From positions 1-60,478 of the forward strand of contig CALUJC010000018.1 of the NCBI GenBank assembly GCA_944320865.1: a DNA stretch of 60,478 nt, given 5' to 3'. The first letter of the stretch is position 1, and each line of letters begins with the position of its first letter. Shown one piece after another: positions 53,404 through 60,478 of this stretch. Source of the stretch: an uncultured Bacteroides sp. (GTDB lineage Bacteria > Bacteroidota > Bacteroidia > Bacteroidales > Bacteroidaceae). The notes beneath the pieces were generated by a model. That model saw nothing but the letters and a program-made list of their open reading frames with translations, searched no databases and was not told the DNA's origin. The position numbers were made by a program, and so were the translations under genes.

Positions 53404-54232
53404 GCACTGCGACCGTCGCGGCGGGCTGGTGGCCATTTTGCTGGTAGTCCTCTTTGCCTTGGTGGGGACGGCTTCCCTGCATGCCCAGTGCACGGTGAAG
53501 AATACGGCTTTCCTGCCGGGCGAGCATGTGTCTTACAACCTGTATTTCAATTGGAAATTCGTGTGGATTAAAGTAGGGCATGCCGACCTCACGGTGAAGG
53601 AGTCCAGGTGGAAGTCGGAACCCGGATACCGTTTCGACCTGTTGTCGTATACCAACTTTGTGAAGATGCGCGACACGCTGACCTGCGAAGTGGGGCTGGG
53701 GCTGGAGCCGCGCTACTTCTGCAAGGCGGCCGAGGAAGGCAAGCGCCACACGCGGGACGAGGCATGGTTTTCGTATGACAACGGCCGGGTGGACGTGCAC
53801 CAGAAGCGCACTTGGTACAGCCGTGACCTCCCTCCCCAAGAGACGGACTACAGCGACACGACCTGTGTGTTTGATATGTTGAGCATCTTGGGGCAGGCGC
53901 GCTCGTGGAGGGGTGAAGACTTCAACGTGGGCGACAAAGTGCACTTCCCCATGACTACGGGCCGCAAGGTAGAGCAGCAGACACTTATCTACCGGGGAAA
54001 GCAAAACGTGGAGGCGAAAAACAATACGACGTATCGTTGCCTGGTCTTCTCGTTTGTGGAGTATGATAAAAAAGGAAAGGAACAGGAGGTTATCACCTTC
54101 TTTATTTCCGACGATGAGAACCATTTGCCCATCCGTCTGGACATGTACCTCAATTTTGGTTCGGCCAAAGCTTTCCTCACAGAGGTGAAGGGCAACCGCT
54201 ATCCCTTGACTTCGGCGGTGAAAAAGGAGTGA
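53357..54232 (+). CDS. DUF3108 domain exported protein
   Basis: 291 aa. It overlaps the preceding gene by 47 bp, so translation is probably coupled. A signal anchor (GGLVAILLVVLFALVGTASLHAQ, ~22-44) is followed by the DUF3108 pattern: FLPGEHVSYNLYFNWKFVWIKVGHADLTV, then a beta-rich body ending LPIRLDMYLNFGSAKAFLTEVKGNRYPL. DUF3108 proteins are thought to be periplasmic; function is not known. The 20-residue stretch before the hydrophobic segment is basic and may be an extension from the overlap. Confidence 0.85.
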   Translation: MKTRRKTEIGITTAGKHCDRRGGLVAILLVVLFALVGTASLHAQCTVKNTAFLPGEHVSYNLYFNWKFVWIKVGHADLTVKESRWKSEPGYRFDLLSYTNFVKMRDTLTCEVGLGLEPRYFCKAAEEGKRHTRDEAWFSYDNGRVDVHQKRTWYSRDLPPQETDYSDTTCVFDMLSILGQARSWRGEDFNVGDKVHFPMTTGRKVEQQTLIYRGKQNVEAKNNTTYRCLVFSFVEYDKKGKEQEVITFFISDDENHLPIRLDMYLNFGSAKAFLTEVKGNRYPLTSAVKKE

Positions 54233-54254
54233 GCAATGGTTGCTGGCCATGGAA

Positions 54255-54307
54255 AAGGCTTGCGGCGGCACAAACGCAATGATGTGCCGCCGCAAGCCTT
54301 ATTTTTC
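54255..54307. terminator. Bidirectional terminator, 17-bp stem
   Basis: AAGGCTTGCGGCGGCAC (54255-54271) pairs perfectly with 54284-54300. The plus strand continues ATTTTTC and the minus strand TTTTCC. It lies between convergent genes. Confidence 0.88.
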
Positions 54308-54331
54308 AATTCTCAATGCTTTAGTTTCAAT

Positions 54332-54736
54332 TTACACCGTAAAGGGTAGTGGGTCACCCTTGCGGAAGACGCTCGACTCGAAAGTGGCAATCAGCTTGCC
54401 GTCCTGGTTGGTGATGTCTATTTGGTAGTAGCCGGTGGTGCGGCCTGTGTAGCGTTCGCGGGCTTCGGCGGTCAGGATGTCGCCCGGTCCGCTGGCGCGC
54501 AGGAAGGTGATGTTGGACGACAGGGAAAAGGCCAGCGTGCCGTGCGAGTTGGCAGCGGCGGCCAGCGTAAGGTCGGCCAGCGTAAAGAGGGCGCCGCCTT
54601 GCGTGCGCCCGCCGGCATTAAGATGTTCAGGGGTGATGGTGAGGCAGGCTTTGGCATAGCCGGGCTTTACTTCCAGCAGTTGCACGCCCGCGTTGGTGGC
54701 AAAGCGGTCGTTTAAGAAAAATTCTTGGGGAGACAT
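54332..54736 (-). CDS. PaaI-type hotdog-fold thioesterase
   Basis: 134-aa cytoplasmic protein. The segment HLNAGGRTQGGALFTLADLTLAAAANSHG matches the PaaI/4HBT helix with the catalytic Asp area (LADL) and the HxNxxG pattern. Then a strand series (ITFLRASGPGDILTAEARERYTGRTTGYYQIDITNQDGKLIATFESSVFRKG) ends it. Likely hydrolyses a small acyl- or aryl-CoA. It follows cysS on the same strand with a TTAGTGA-type element between. Confidence 0.88.
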   Translation of the reverse strand: MSPQEFFLNDRFATNAGVQLLEVKPGYAKACLTITPEHLNAGGRTQGGALFTLADLTLAAAANSHGTLAFSLSSNITFLRASGPGDILTAEARERYTGRTTGYYQIDITNQDGKLIATFESSVFRKGDPLPFTV

Positions 54737-54742
54737 GCGAGG

Positions 54743-54852
54743 GGTAAGTATTAAGTATTAGGGATTAGGTATTAGTGGTTAGCGATGAGGGATTAGCGGG
54801 GTAGGGGGTGCTATTAGCTCATCACTAATCCCTAACCGCTAATCCCTGACCA
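54743..54852. repeat. Word-repeat inverted element (TTAGTGA/GGGATTAG type)
   Basis: Left arm about 54743-54800 (AAGTATTAGGGATTAG, GTATTAGTGGTTAGCGATGA), right arm about 54815-54852 (ATCACTAATCCCTAACCGCT). Fills the gap between cysS and the thioesterase gene. Confidence 0.8.
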
Positions 54853-54856
54853 CTTG

Positions 54857-56332
54857 TCACTTATTAAGCTTCCATTCAGTGGATTCTTTTCCATCCTTTA
54901 TCTCGAAGCCCAGGGCGGTGAGCTCGTTGCGGATGCGGTCGCTGGTGGCCCAGTCTTTGTTGGCTTTGGCCTTGAGGCGCTCCTGCAGCAGCATGTCTAC
55001 TACGTGGCCGAAGGCCTCTTCGCGGGCGGCATCGGAGGTGTGCTCTTCCTTTAGCCCCAGTATGTCGAAGCAGAACAGGCGGAAGGTTTCCTTCAGGTGT
55101 TCCAGGTCATCGGCAGTGATGGTGTCGTTACCAGCCAGGATGTTGTTTACCATTTTGGCCCCGTCAAAGAGGTGGGCGATGACGATGGGCGAGTTGAGGT
55201 CGTCGTTCATGGCTTCGTAGCACTTCTGGCGCAAGGTAAGCACGTCTACGCTCGTGGTCTGGGACGGCACTATCTTGTCCAGCCCGTGCACGGCATCCAT
55301 GAGGCGCGACAGGCCTTTCTCGGCAGCCTGCAAGGCCTCGTTGCTGAAGTCCACCGTGCTGCGGTAGTGTGCCTGGAGGATGAAGAAGCGTATAGTCATG
55401 GGTGCATAGGCTTGTGCCAGCTTCTTGTGCTGCCCGGTGAAAAACTCGTTCAGTGTGATGAAGTTGCCCAACGACTTGCCCATCTTCTGCCCTTCGATGG
55501 TAATCATGTTGTTATGCATCCAGTAGTGCACCATGTCGTCGCCTTGGCTGGCAATGGCTTGGGCTATCTCGCACTCATGGTGGGGGAATACGAGGTCCAT
55601 GCCCCCGCCGTGTATGTCGAAGTGTGCGCCCAGGTACTTGCGCCCCATGGCGGTGCACTCGCAGTGCCAGCCGGGAAATCCGTCGCTCCAGGGCGAGGGC
55701 CAGCGCATGATGTGTTCGGGTTGTGCCTTCTTCCACAGGGCAAAGTCGGCAGGGTTATGCTTCTCGTCCTGACCGTCGAGCTCGCGCGAGGTGTTGAGCA
55801 CATCCTCCAGGTTGCGGCCCGAAAGCTTGCCGTAATGGTGGTCTTTGTTATACTTTGCCACGTCGAAGTACACCGAGCCCTGGCTCTCGTAGGCATAGCC
55901 GTTGGCCAAGATTTCCTTTACCAGCTCTATCTGCTCGATGATGTGGCCCGAGGCATGCGGCTCTATGCTGGGGGGCAGCACGTTCAGGGCGCGCATGGCG
56001 TCGTGGTAGCGGTTGGTGTAGTATTGCGCCACCTCCATGGGCTCCAGCTGCTCCAGGCGTGCCTTCTTGGCAATCTTGTCTTCGCCTTCGTCGGCATCAT
56101 GCTCCAAGTGCCCCACGTCGGTAATGTTGCGCACGTAGCGCACCTTGTAGCCCAAGTGGCGCAGGTAGCGGAAGAGCAGGTCGAAGGTGATGGCGGGACG
56201 CGCATGCCCCAGGTGCGGGTCGCCATATACAGTAGGGCCGCACACGTACATGCCCACGTGGGGAGCGTGCAGCGGCACAAAGGTTTCTTTCCTTCTTTCG
56301 AGGGTGTTGTAGATAACCAGTGGATGTTCCAT
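54857..56332 (-). CDS. cysS: Cysteinyl-tRNA synthetase
   Basis: 491-aa class I synthetase. Motifs: [24 protein letters not shown] (HIGH-like HLGH, and the first zinc Cys), WHCECTAMG and [10 protein letters not shown] (zinc ligands), and KMGKSLGNF (KMSKS-like). The C-terminal helical domain ends with [16 protein letters not shown]. Normal length. A TATCTTTG -7 box lies 36 bp upstream. Confidence 0.98.
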   Translation of the reverse strand: MEHPLVIYNTLERRKETFVPLHAPHVGMYVCGPTVYGDPHLGHARPAITFDLLFRYLRHLGYKVRYVRNITDVGHLEHDADEGEDKIAKKARLEQLEPMEVAQYYTNRYHDAMRALNVLPPSIEPHASGHIIEQIELVKEILANGYAYESQGSVYFDVAKYNKDHHYGKLSGRNLEDVLNTSRELDGQDEKHNPADFALWKKAQPEHIMRWPSPWSDGFPGWHCECTAMGRKYLGAHFDIHGGGMDLVFPHHECEIAQAIASQGDDMVHYWMHNNMITIEGQKMGKSLGNFITLNEFFTGQHKKLAQAYAPMTIRFFILQAHYRSTVDFSNEALQAAEKGLSRLMDAVHGLDKIVPSQTTSVDVLTLRQKCYEAMNDDLNSPIVIAHLFDGAKMVNNILAGNDTITADDLEHLKETFRLFCFDILGLKEEHTSDAAREEAFGHVVDMLLQERLKAKANKDWATSDRIRNELTALGFEIKDGKESTEWKLNK

Positions 56333-56367
56333 AATGCTGTGATTTATATGTTCCGGTCTTTTCCCGG

Positions 56368-56375
56368 CAAAGATA
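56368..56375 (-). promoter_or_regulatory. -7 box of the cysS promoter
   Basis: TATCTTTG followed by GCC on the minus strand, 36 bp before the cysS start. The -33 region lies within the neighbouring GAAGAAT repeat. Confidence 0.6.
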
Positions 56376-56383
56376 GGCTTTTT

Positions 56384-56415
56384 AGATGAAGAATGAAGAA
56401 TGAAGAATGAAGAAT
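56384..56415. repeat. Single GAAGAAT arm at the cysS promoter
   Basis: GATGAAGAATGAAGAATGAA and so on, four GAAGAAT words, no complementary arm nearby. It forms the upstream part of the cysS promoter. Confidence 0.65.
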
Positions 56416-56458
56416 TGTGCGTTTGCAGCCATGTTTTCTTCCCCGCCCGATGCCCGCC

Positions 56459-57505
56459 TTACAGGACGGGCAACCGGAAATACATCACCTCCGGCTCGGG
56501 ATTGTAGGCAATGACATACATCGTCTTTCCGTCGGGCGAGAGGCACAGGGCGGCCAGGTCTTGCTTGCATTGCAGCTCGGCCACTTTCTCGCCCTCCCAG
56601 TTGAGCACGAAGATGCGGTTGCCGTAGAAGGCTGTGAGGCCGACGTCTTGTGTCGTTTTGCCGGAATATAGCAGGTATATGTAGTCGTCGGTAGAGGTGG
56701 CGTCGAGATGAGTAAGCGGGCACTCTCGGGAAACCCCGAAGTAGTTGTCTCCTTGGTATCTGTATTCTGGGAAAGTAGTAAACATATTCTTCTTCAGTTG
56801 AAAATGCCCTGTGGCTGCATTGTATTCGTAGATGGATACCAAGTCTCCGCAGAGGGTGCAGGAAAGGAATCTTTTGCCCGACGGGGCAATGGTGACATCG
56901 CCTTGGTAAACCTGCGACTTGATGATACCGCTCAGCCCGCGTTCTTCTTCATCCCGGTAAGGGTACTCGCCAAACTTGTCCACAATATTGCCCAGGCTGT
57001 CCAGCAGGCAGAACTGATGCTCGCCGTACAGTCCGGTGGCCAGATGCCGGTTGCCGCTTATGGGGTAGATGTTCCAATGCATGTCTTCCTGCATCTTTTC
57101 ATTCTTGTAGACCCTCTGCAGTCCGATGTTGCCTTCTGAGCCGCGTGCCAGCCTGTAGAGTGCGCAAGGGTTGGGGTCGTATAGCAGCAGGCTTTTCCCA
57201 TCCTTCTCTGCCTCCATTGACATGATGAGGTTGAACTCATTAGGCCCCTGTCCCCGTGGGCATTGCTTCCCGATATACAGGTTGCTCCGCAAGTCGACAA
57301 GGTGCACCAGTGAGTCCATCTTGGAGTCTTTTACGGCCAATACGGAGTCGAATATGGCCAGCGCGTTGGGTGAACTCATCAAGATATTCTCACGGCATAA
57401 GGGGGTAAGGGATATGGAGTATACCCTGACATCTTTTTGAGGAGATTGGCATGAAACTATGGCGGCAAAAAGAATGGAGAAGATAATGATGCTGTGAAAT
57501 TTCAT
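56459..57505 (-). CDS. BF3164-type (TolB-like) beta-propeller lipoprotein
   Basis: 348 aa from the start at 57505 (MKFHSIIIFSILFAAIVSCQ, lipoprotein signal); an upstream ATG at 57571 adds a poor 22-residue extension. The body has blade-like repeats (FDSVLAVKDSKMDSLVHLVDL, GQGPNEFNLIMSMEAEKDGKSLLLYDPN, IFVLNWEGEKVAELQCKQDLAALCLSPDGKTMYVIAYNPEPEVMYFRLP) as in the 6-bladed propellers linked to NVEALA peptides. The role is unknown; binding or processing of the peptide is a reasonable guess. The NVEALA gene is directly upstream. Confidence 0.82.
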   Translation of the reverse strand: MKFHSIIIFSILFAAIVSCQSPQKDVRVYSISLTPLCRENILMSSPNALAIFDSVLAVKDSKMDSLVHLVDLRSNLYIGKQCPRGQGPNEFNLIMSMEAEKDGKSLLLYDPNPCALYRLARGSEGNIGLQRVYKNEKMQEDMHWNIYPISGNRHLATGLYGEHQFCLLDSLGNIVDKFGEYPYRDEEERGLSGIIKSQVYQGDVTIAPSGKRFLSCTLCGDLVSIYEYNAATGHFQLKKNMFTTFPEYRYQGDNYFGVSRECPLTHLDATSTDDYIYLLYSGKTTQDVGLTAFYGNRIFVLNWEGEKVAELQCKQDLAALCLSPDGKTMYVIAYNPEPEVMYFRLPVL

Positions 57506-57613
57506 ATATATGCTTTCATTACATTTTGAAGAAAAGATGTGCCAAGATTTAGATGCCTGTTGAAATATCAATATGGATAAACTGTGGATTTAATCTTAGC
57601 ACATCTTTCCAAT

Positions 57614-57844
57614 TTACCATTGTGGGAAGCCTTCAAAGACTTCGCGATAATAACTGTCGTAGCAAGCCTTCTTGTCCCCCATACACAGATACGGGATTTC
57701 CACTTTGTCCCTCGCCGCCAGTGCCTCCACATTGGCCTGCATAATATCACTCATCTCTACTCCTTTCGCTTGGGACTGGTAGAGCACAATCCCTGCAATG
57801 GCTGCTACTGTAGCAACTACTGCGAGTTTCACTTTTTTGTTCAT
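57614..57844 (-). CDS. NVEALA family small exported peptide
   Basis: 76 aa. N-terminal hydrophobic signal (MNKKVKLAVVATVAAIAGIVLYQSQAKG) and the family motif exactly: MQANVEALA at about residues 36-44. The C-terminal part has two cysteines (YLCMGDKKACYDSYYREV). NVEALA proteins are small Bacteroidales peptides thought to be exported or matured, function unknown. It is 108 bp upstream of a propeller lipoprotein on the same strand. Confidence 0.88.
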   Translation of the reverse strand: MNKKVKLAVVATVAAIAGIVLYQSQAKGVEMSDIMQANVEALAARDKVEIPYLCMGDKKACYDSYYREVFEGFPQW

Positions 57845-57867
57845 GGTAGTAAATCATTGTCCGATGC

Positions 57868-57899
57868 CGAATATAAGTAAAAGAAGCGAATTAAACAAG
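57868..57899 (-). promoter_or_regulatory. Candidate promoter of the NVEALA-propeller pair
   Basis: On the minus strand CTTG (57899-57896), 20-nt spacer, TATATTCG (57875-57868), one mismatch from TAnnTTTG, 24 bp before the start. Confidence 0.4.
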
Positions 57900-58016
57900 C
57901 AATTCGGTTAAAAACTGAGCATTTCCCGGCAGAATGTTTCTAAAAGCCTGTTCCCGCTTTCTTTTTGCGCAATACCCTTTGCAGGTGTTGTTTTGTAAGA
58001 ATTTATAACCATTTTC

Positions 58017-58106
58017 GTTCGTACCACCTTCGTTCCTTGTTCGAGTCTATAGCGAGGGGTTTTGAACGAACATGGAACGAACTTGGTACGAACATGGTAC
58101 GAATGA
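58017..58106. repeat. GTACGAAC/GTTCGTACC inverted words
   Basis: TTCGTTCGTACCACC and CGTTCC on the left face GAACGAAC, GGAACGAAC, GGTACGAAC and GGTACGAATGAGGTA on the right. The last word is reminiscent of the dispersed repeat core, so it may be a diverged relative. Confidence 0.6.
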
Positions 58107-58315
58107 GGTAGGGAAAATGTCCGATTTTCATACGTAATATATTGATTATATGTAAGATAAACGGGTATTTTATGTAAATATGTATTACTTTTCTTGGTTT
58201 TTTGGAGTGAGTCCGATGGATATATTTTGTAAAATGTTTTCTTATCCCAAGAGGGGCGCGATGTGTTTCTTTCCTTTTCGGTAGGTGAAAGAATGTTTAT
58301 TCTGCCCGAGGCGGC

Positions 58316-58346
58316 TTGCTTATTCGGGGGGAATGCGGTAACTTTA
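58316..58346 (+). promoter_or_regulatory. Promoter of the pyrophosphatase gene
   Basis: TTGC (58316-58319), 19-nt spacer, TAACTTTA (58339-58346), one mismatch from the -7 consensus, 44 bp before the start. Confidence 0.55.
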
Positions 58347-58389
58347 GGCAATTTTCAACCTTACGCTAATTTAATACCTATTGGATGCT

Positions 58390-60478
58390 ATGGAGCAGAT
58401 TCTTTTCTGGCTGGTGCCGGTGTCTTCCGTGCTGGCATTGGGCTTTGCCTGGTACTTCTACAGGCAGATGATGACGGAGAGTGAGGGTACGCCTCAGATG
58501 ATGAAAATCGCCGCCGCCGTACGCAAGGGGGCGATGTCTTACCTGAAACAACAGTACAAGATTGTGGGCCTGGTGTTCCTGGGGCTGGTGGTGATGTTTT
58601 CCATCATGGCCTATGGCTTCGGGGTGCAGAATTCGTGGGTGCCGGTGGCTTTCCTCACGGGGGGCTTCTTCTCGGGGCTGGCGGGCTACTTGGGCATGAA
58701 GACGGCTACTTATGCGTCGGCGCGCACGGCTAATGCCGCAAAGAACTCCTTGAACGCGGGGCTGCGCATTGCTTTCCGCAGCGGGGCGGTGATGGGCCTG
58801 GTGGTCGTGGGGCTGGGCTTGCTGGACATTTCCTTTTGGTACCTGCTGCTCAATGCGGTGATTCCCGAAGACGCGCTGTCGCCCACGCATAAGCTGTGCA
58901 TCATTACCACCACGATGCTTACCTTCGGCATGGGTGCTTCGACGCAGGCACTGTTTGCCCGCGTGGGCGGAGGCATCTACACCAAGGCGGCCGACGTGGG
59001 GGCTGACCTGGTGGGCAAGGTGGAGGCGGGCATCCCTGAGGACGACCCGCGAAACCCGGCAACGATAGCCGACAATGTGGGTGACAATGTGGGCGACGTG
59101 GCCGGCATGGGCGCCGACCTGTATGAGAGCTATTGCGGCTCCATCCTCTCCACGGCGGCACTGGGGGCTTCGGCCTTCATGCTGACGGGCGACACGGTGA
59201 TGCAGTTCAAGGCGGTGATTGCGCCCATGCTGATAGCGGCGGTGGGCATCTTGCTGTCCATTGCCGGCATCTTCGCGGTGCGCACCAAGGAGGGGGCTTC
59301 CATGAAAAACCTGCTGGCGGCGTTGTCGCGCGGCACCAACCTTAGCTCTGTGCTGATTATTGCCGCCACGTTCCTCATCCTGTGGTTGCTGGGGCTGGAC
59401 AACTGGCAGGGCATAGCCGTGTCGGTAGTGGTGGGGCTGCTGGTGGGCGTCATCATCGGGCGGTCTACGGAGTACTACACCTCGCAGTCCTACAAGCCTA
59501 CGCAGCGGCTCAGCGAGAGCGGCAAGACGGGGCCGGCCACGGTCATCATTTCGGGCATCGGGCTGGGCATGCTCTCCACGGCCATACCGGTCATTACGGT
59601 GGTAGTGGGGGTAATGCTTTCTTATATGTTTGCCGCAGGCTTCGACATAGCCAACGTGGGCATGGGCCTTTATGGCATAGGCATCGCGGCGGTGGGCATG
59701 CTGTCCACATTAGGCATCACGCTGGCCACCGACGCTTACGGCCCCATTGCCGACAATGCCGGGGGCAATGCCGAGATGTCCGGCTTGGGCGAGGAAGTGC
59801 GCAAGCGTACCGATGCGCTCGACTCATTAGGCAACACCACCGCAGCTACGGGTAAGGGTTTTGCCATTGGTTCGGCGGCCCTCACCGGACTGGCACTGCT
59901 GGCTTCGTATGTAGAGGAGATTCGCATAGGCCTGACGCGCATCGGCACCGAGGTGCTGCAGGTGGGCGGGGAGACGGTTGCCGTGGCCGAGGCCACCTTC
60001 TTCGACTTCATGCACCACTACGACGTGACGCTGATGAACCCCACCGTGCTGTCGGGCATGTTCATTGGCTCCATGATGACGTTTCTGTTCTGCGGGCTGA
60101 CGATGAACGCCGTGGGCCGTGCCGCCGCACGCATGGTGGCCGAGGTGCGCCGCCAGTTCCGCGAGATAAAGGGCATACTGACGGGCGAGACAGAGCCCGA
60201 CTACGAGCGTTGCGTGGCCATCTCCACCAAGGGGGCGCAGCGCGAGATGGTGGTGCCGTCGCTGCTGGCCATCATTGCCCCGGTGCTGACGGGACTGGTG
60301 TTCGGCGTGCCCGGCGTGCTGGGTCTGCTGATTGGCGGACTGAGCACGGGGTTCGTGCTGGCTATCTTCATGGCCAATGCCGGAGGCGCATGGGACAATG
60401 CGAAGAAGTATGTCGAGGAGGGTAACTTCGGCGGCAAGGGCAGCGAGGTGCACAAGGCCACCGTGGTGGGCGACACCG
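58390..60478 (+). CDS. hppA: Membrane-bound ion-pumping pyrophosphatase (3' end outside window)
   Basis: 696 codons are visible from ATG 58390; the family is about 730 aa in Bacteroides, so roughly 35-40 residues are missing at the edge. It hydrolyses pyrophosphate to pump ions across the inner membrane. Visible: many transmembrane helices, the pyrophosphate loop ADNVGDNVGDVAGMGADLYESY (Asp228 onwards), DAYGPIADNAGGNAEM, and GNTTAATGKG. The Ala485 in GNTTAA is the residue typical of K+-dependent enzymes. Bacteroides enzymes of this group include Na+/H+ dual pumps (reported for B. vulgatus); the ion here cannot be fixed by eye. Confidence 0.94.
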   Translation, partial: MEQILFWLVPVSSVLALGFAWYFYRQMMTESEGTPQMMKIAAAVRKGAMSYLKQQYKIVGLVFLGLVVMFSIMAYGFGVQNSWVPVAFLTGGFFSGLAGYLGMKTATYASARTANAAKNSLNAGLRIAFRSGAVMGLVVVGLGLLDISFWYLLLNAVIPEDALSPTHKLCIITTTMLTFGMGASTQALFARVGGGIYTKAADVGADLVGKVEAGIPEDDPRNPATIADNVGDNVGDVAGMGADLYESYCGSILSTAALGASAFMLTGDTVMQFKAVIAPMLIAAVGILLSIAGIFAVRTKEGASMKNLLAALSRGTNLSSVLIIAATFLILWLLGLDNWQGIAVSVVVGLLVGVIIGRSTEYYTSQSYKPTQRLSESGKTGPATVIISGIGLGMLSTAIPVITVVVGVMLSYMFAAGFDIANVGMGLYGIGIAAVGMLSTLGITLATDAYGPIADNAGGNAEMSGLGEEVRKRTDALDSLGNTTAATGKGFAIGSAALTGLALLASYVEEIRIGLTRIGTEVLQVGGETVAVAEATFFDFMHHYDVTLMNPTVLSGMFIGSMMTFLFCGLTMNAVGRAAARMVAEVRRQFREIKGILTGETEPDYERCVAISTKGAQREMVVPSLLAIIAPVLTGLVFGVPGVLGLLIGGLSTGFVLAIFMANAGGAWDNAKKYVEEGNFGGKGSEVHKATVVGDT

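Larger units (their letters stand above)
57845..58389. other. 545-bp AT-rich gap between NVEALA and the pyrophosphatase
   Basis: Holds the NVEALA promoter, a set of interleaved inverted GTTCGTACC/GGAACGAAC words (58017-58106), and the pyrophosphatase promoter (58316-58346). A 147-codon frame on the minus strand crosses it but has no recognisable domain and runs through the repeat. Confidence 0.55.

Noticed and set aside
51466-53493. A 675-codon minus-strand frame opposite the Ig-like lipoprotein
   Set aside because: Antisense shadow of a clear lipoprotein gene; composition dominated by His/Val/Leu/Arg with no motif.
57908-58351. A 147-codon minus-strand frame in the gap before the pyrophosphatase
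   Set aside because: It runs over inverted word repeats, is opposite the hppA promoter region and has no recognisable feature.

Overview
The window reads as chromosomal DNA of a gut Bacteroidales organism (Bacteroides or a close relative). The signs are a SusC/SusD pair with a hybrid two-component sensor, an S46 dipeptidyl-peptidase, a trp operon in the order B-E-G-D-C-F-A, an NVEALA peptide, a membrane pyrophosphatase, and promoters of the Bacteroides type (TTTG, 19-20 nt, TAnnTTTG). No rRNA, tRNA, CRISPR array, phage gene or transposase was seen. The species cannot be told from the sequence alone.

Layout. 1-8 kb: a secreted esterase, then on the minus strand a DPP7-type peptidase behind a membrane-tethered TPR/HTH regulator, and an outer-membrane beta-barrel receptor. 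8-12.3 kb: a polysaccharide flippase and ruvB, separated by an AT-richer AlbA-type gene that looks inserted. 12.3-15.1 kb: a collagen-like surface lipoprotein whose reading frame is broken at a C8 tract right after the start (probable phase-OFF state), and a ParE-type toxin-antitoxin pair. 15.2-22.5 kb: the complete trp operon, preceded by a promoter, a 20-residue leader peptide with tandem Trp codons and a strong intrinsic terminator (attenuator). 22.5-43.8 kb: a polysaccharide utilization locus. One arm has GH9, GH3 and an unassigned 628-aa protein; a hybrid sensor/AraC regulator follows; the divergent arm has a secreted cellobiose-2-epimerase-like enzyme, a GH30-like enzyme, SusC, SusD and a GH26 beta-mannanase. 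Together they point to a beta-mannan or glucomannan. 43.9-51 kb: an RND efflux operon (adaptor, pump, outer-membrane factor) with an lpxA gene 18 bp behind it. 51-60.5 kb: an Ig-like lipoprotein and a DUF3108 protein, a hotdog thioesterase, cysS, a beta-propeller lipoprotein with its NVEALA peptide, and a membrane pyrophosphatase running off the right edge.

The most unusual features are non-coding. Many gene junctions, including four of the six inside the trp operon, carry inverted-repeat elements whose arms are built from one short repeated word (TAGTAGT, TTAGTGA, GAAGAAT, CTACAAG or CCCTCCCC); a fifth trp junction carries a 24-bp tandem repeat. Some arms supply stop codons or C-terminal codons to the neighbouring genes. 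A separate ~75-85-bp dispersed repeat occurs three times. The C8 tract in the collagen-like gene and the trp leader are the best single candidates for follow-up.
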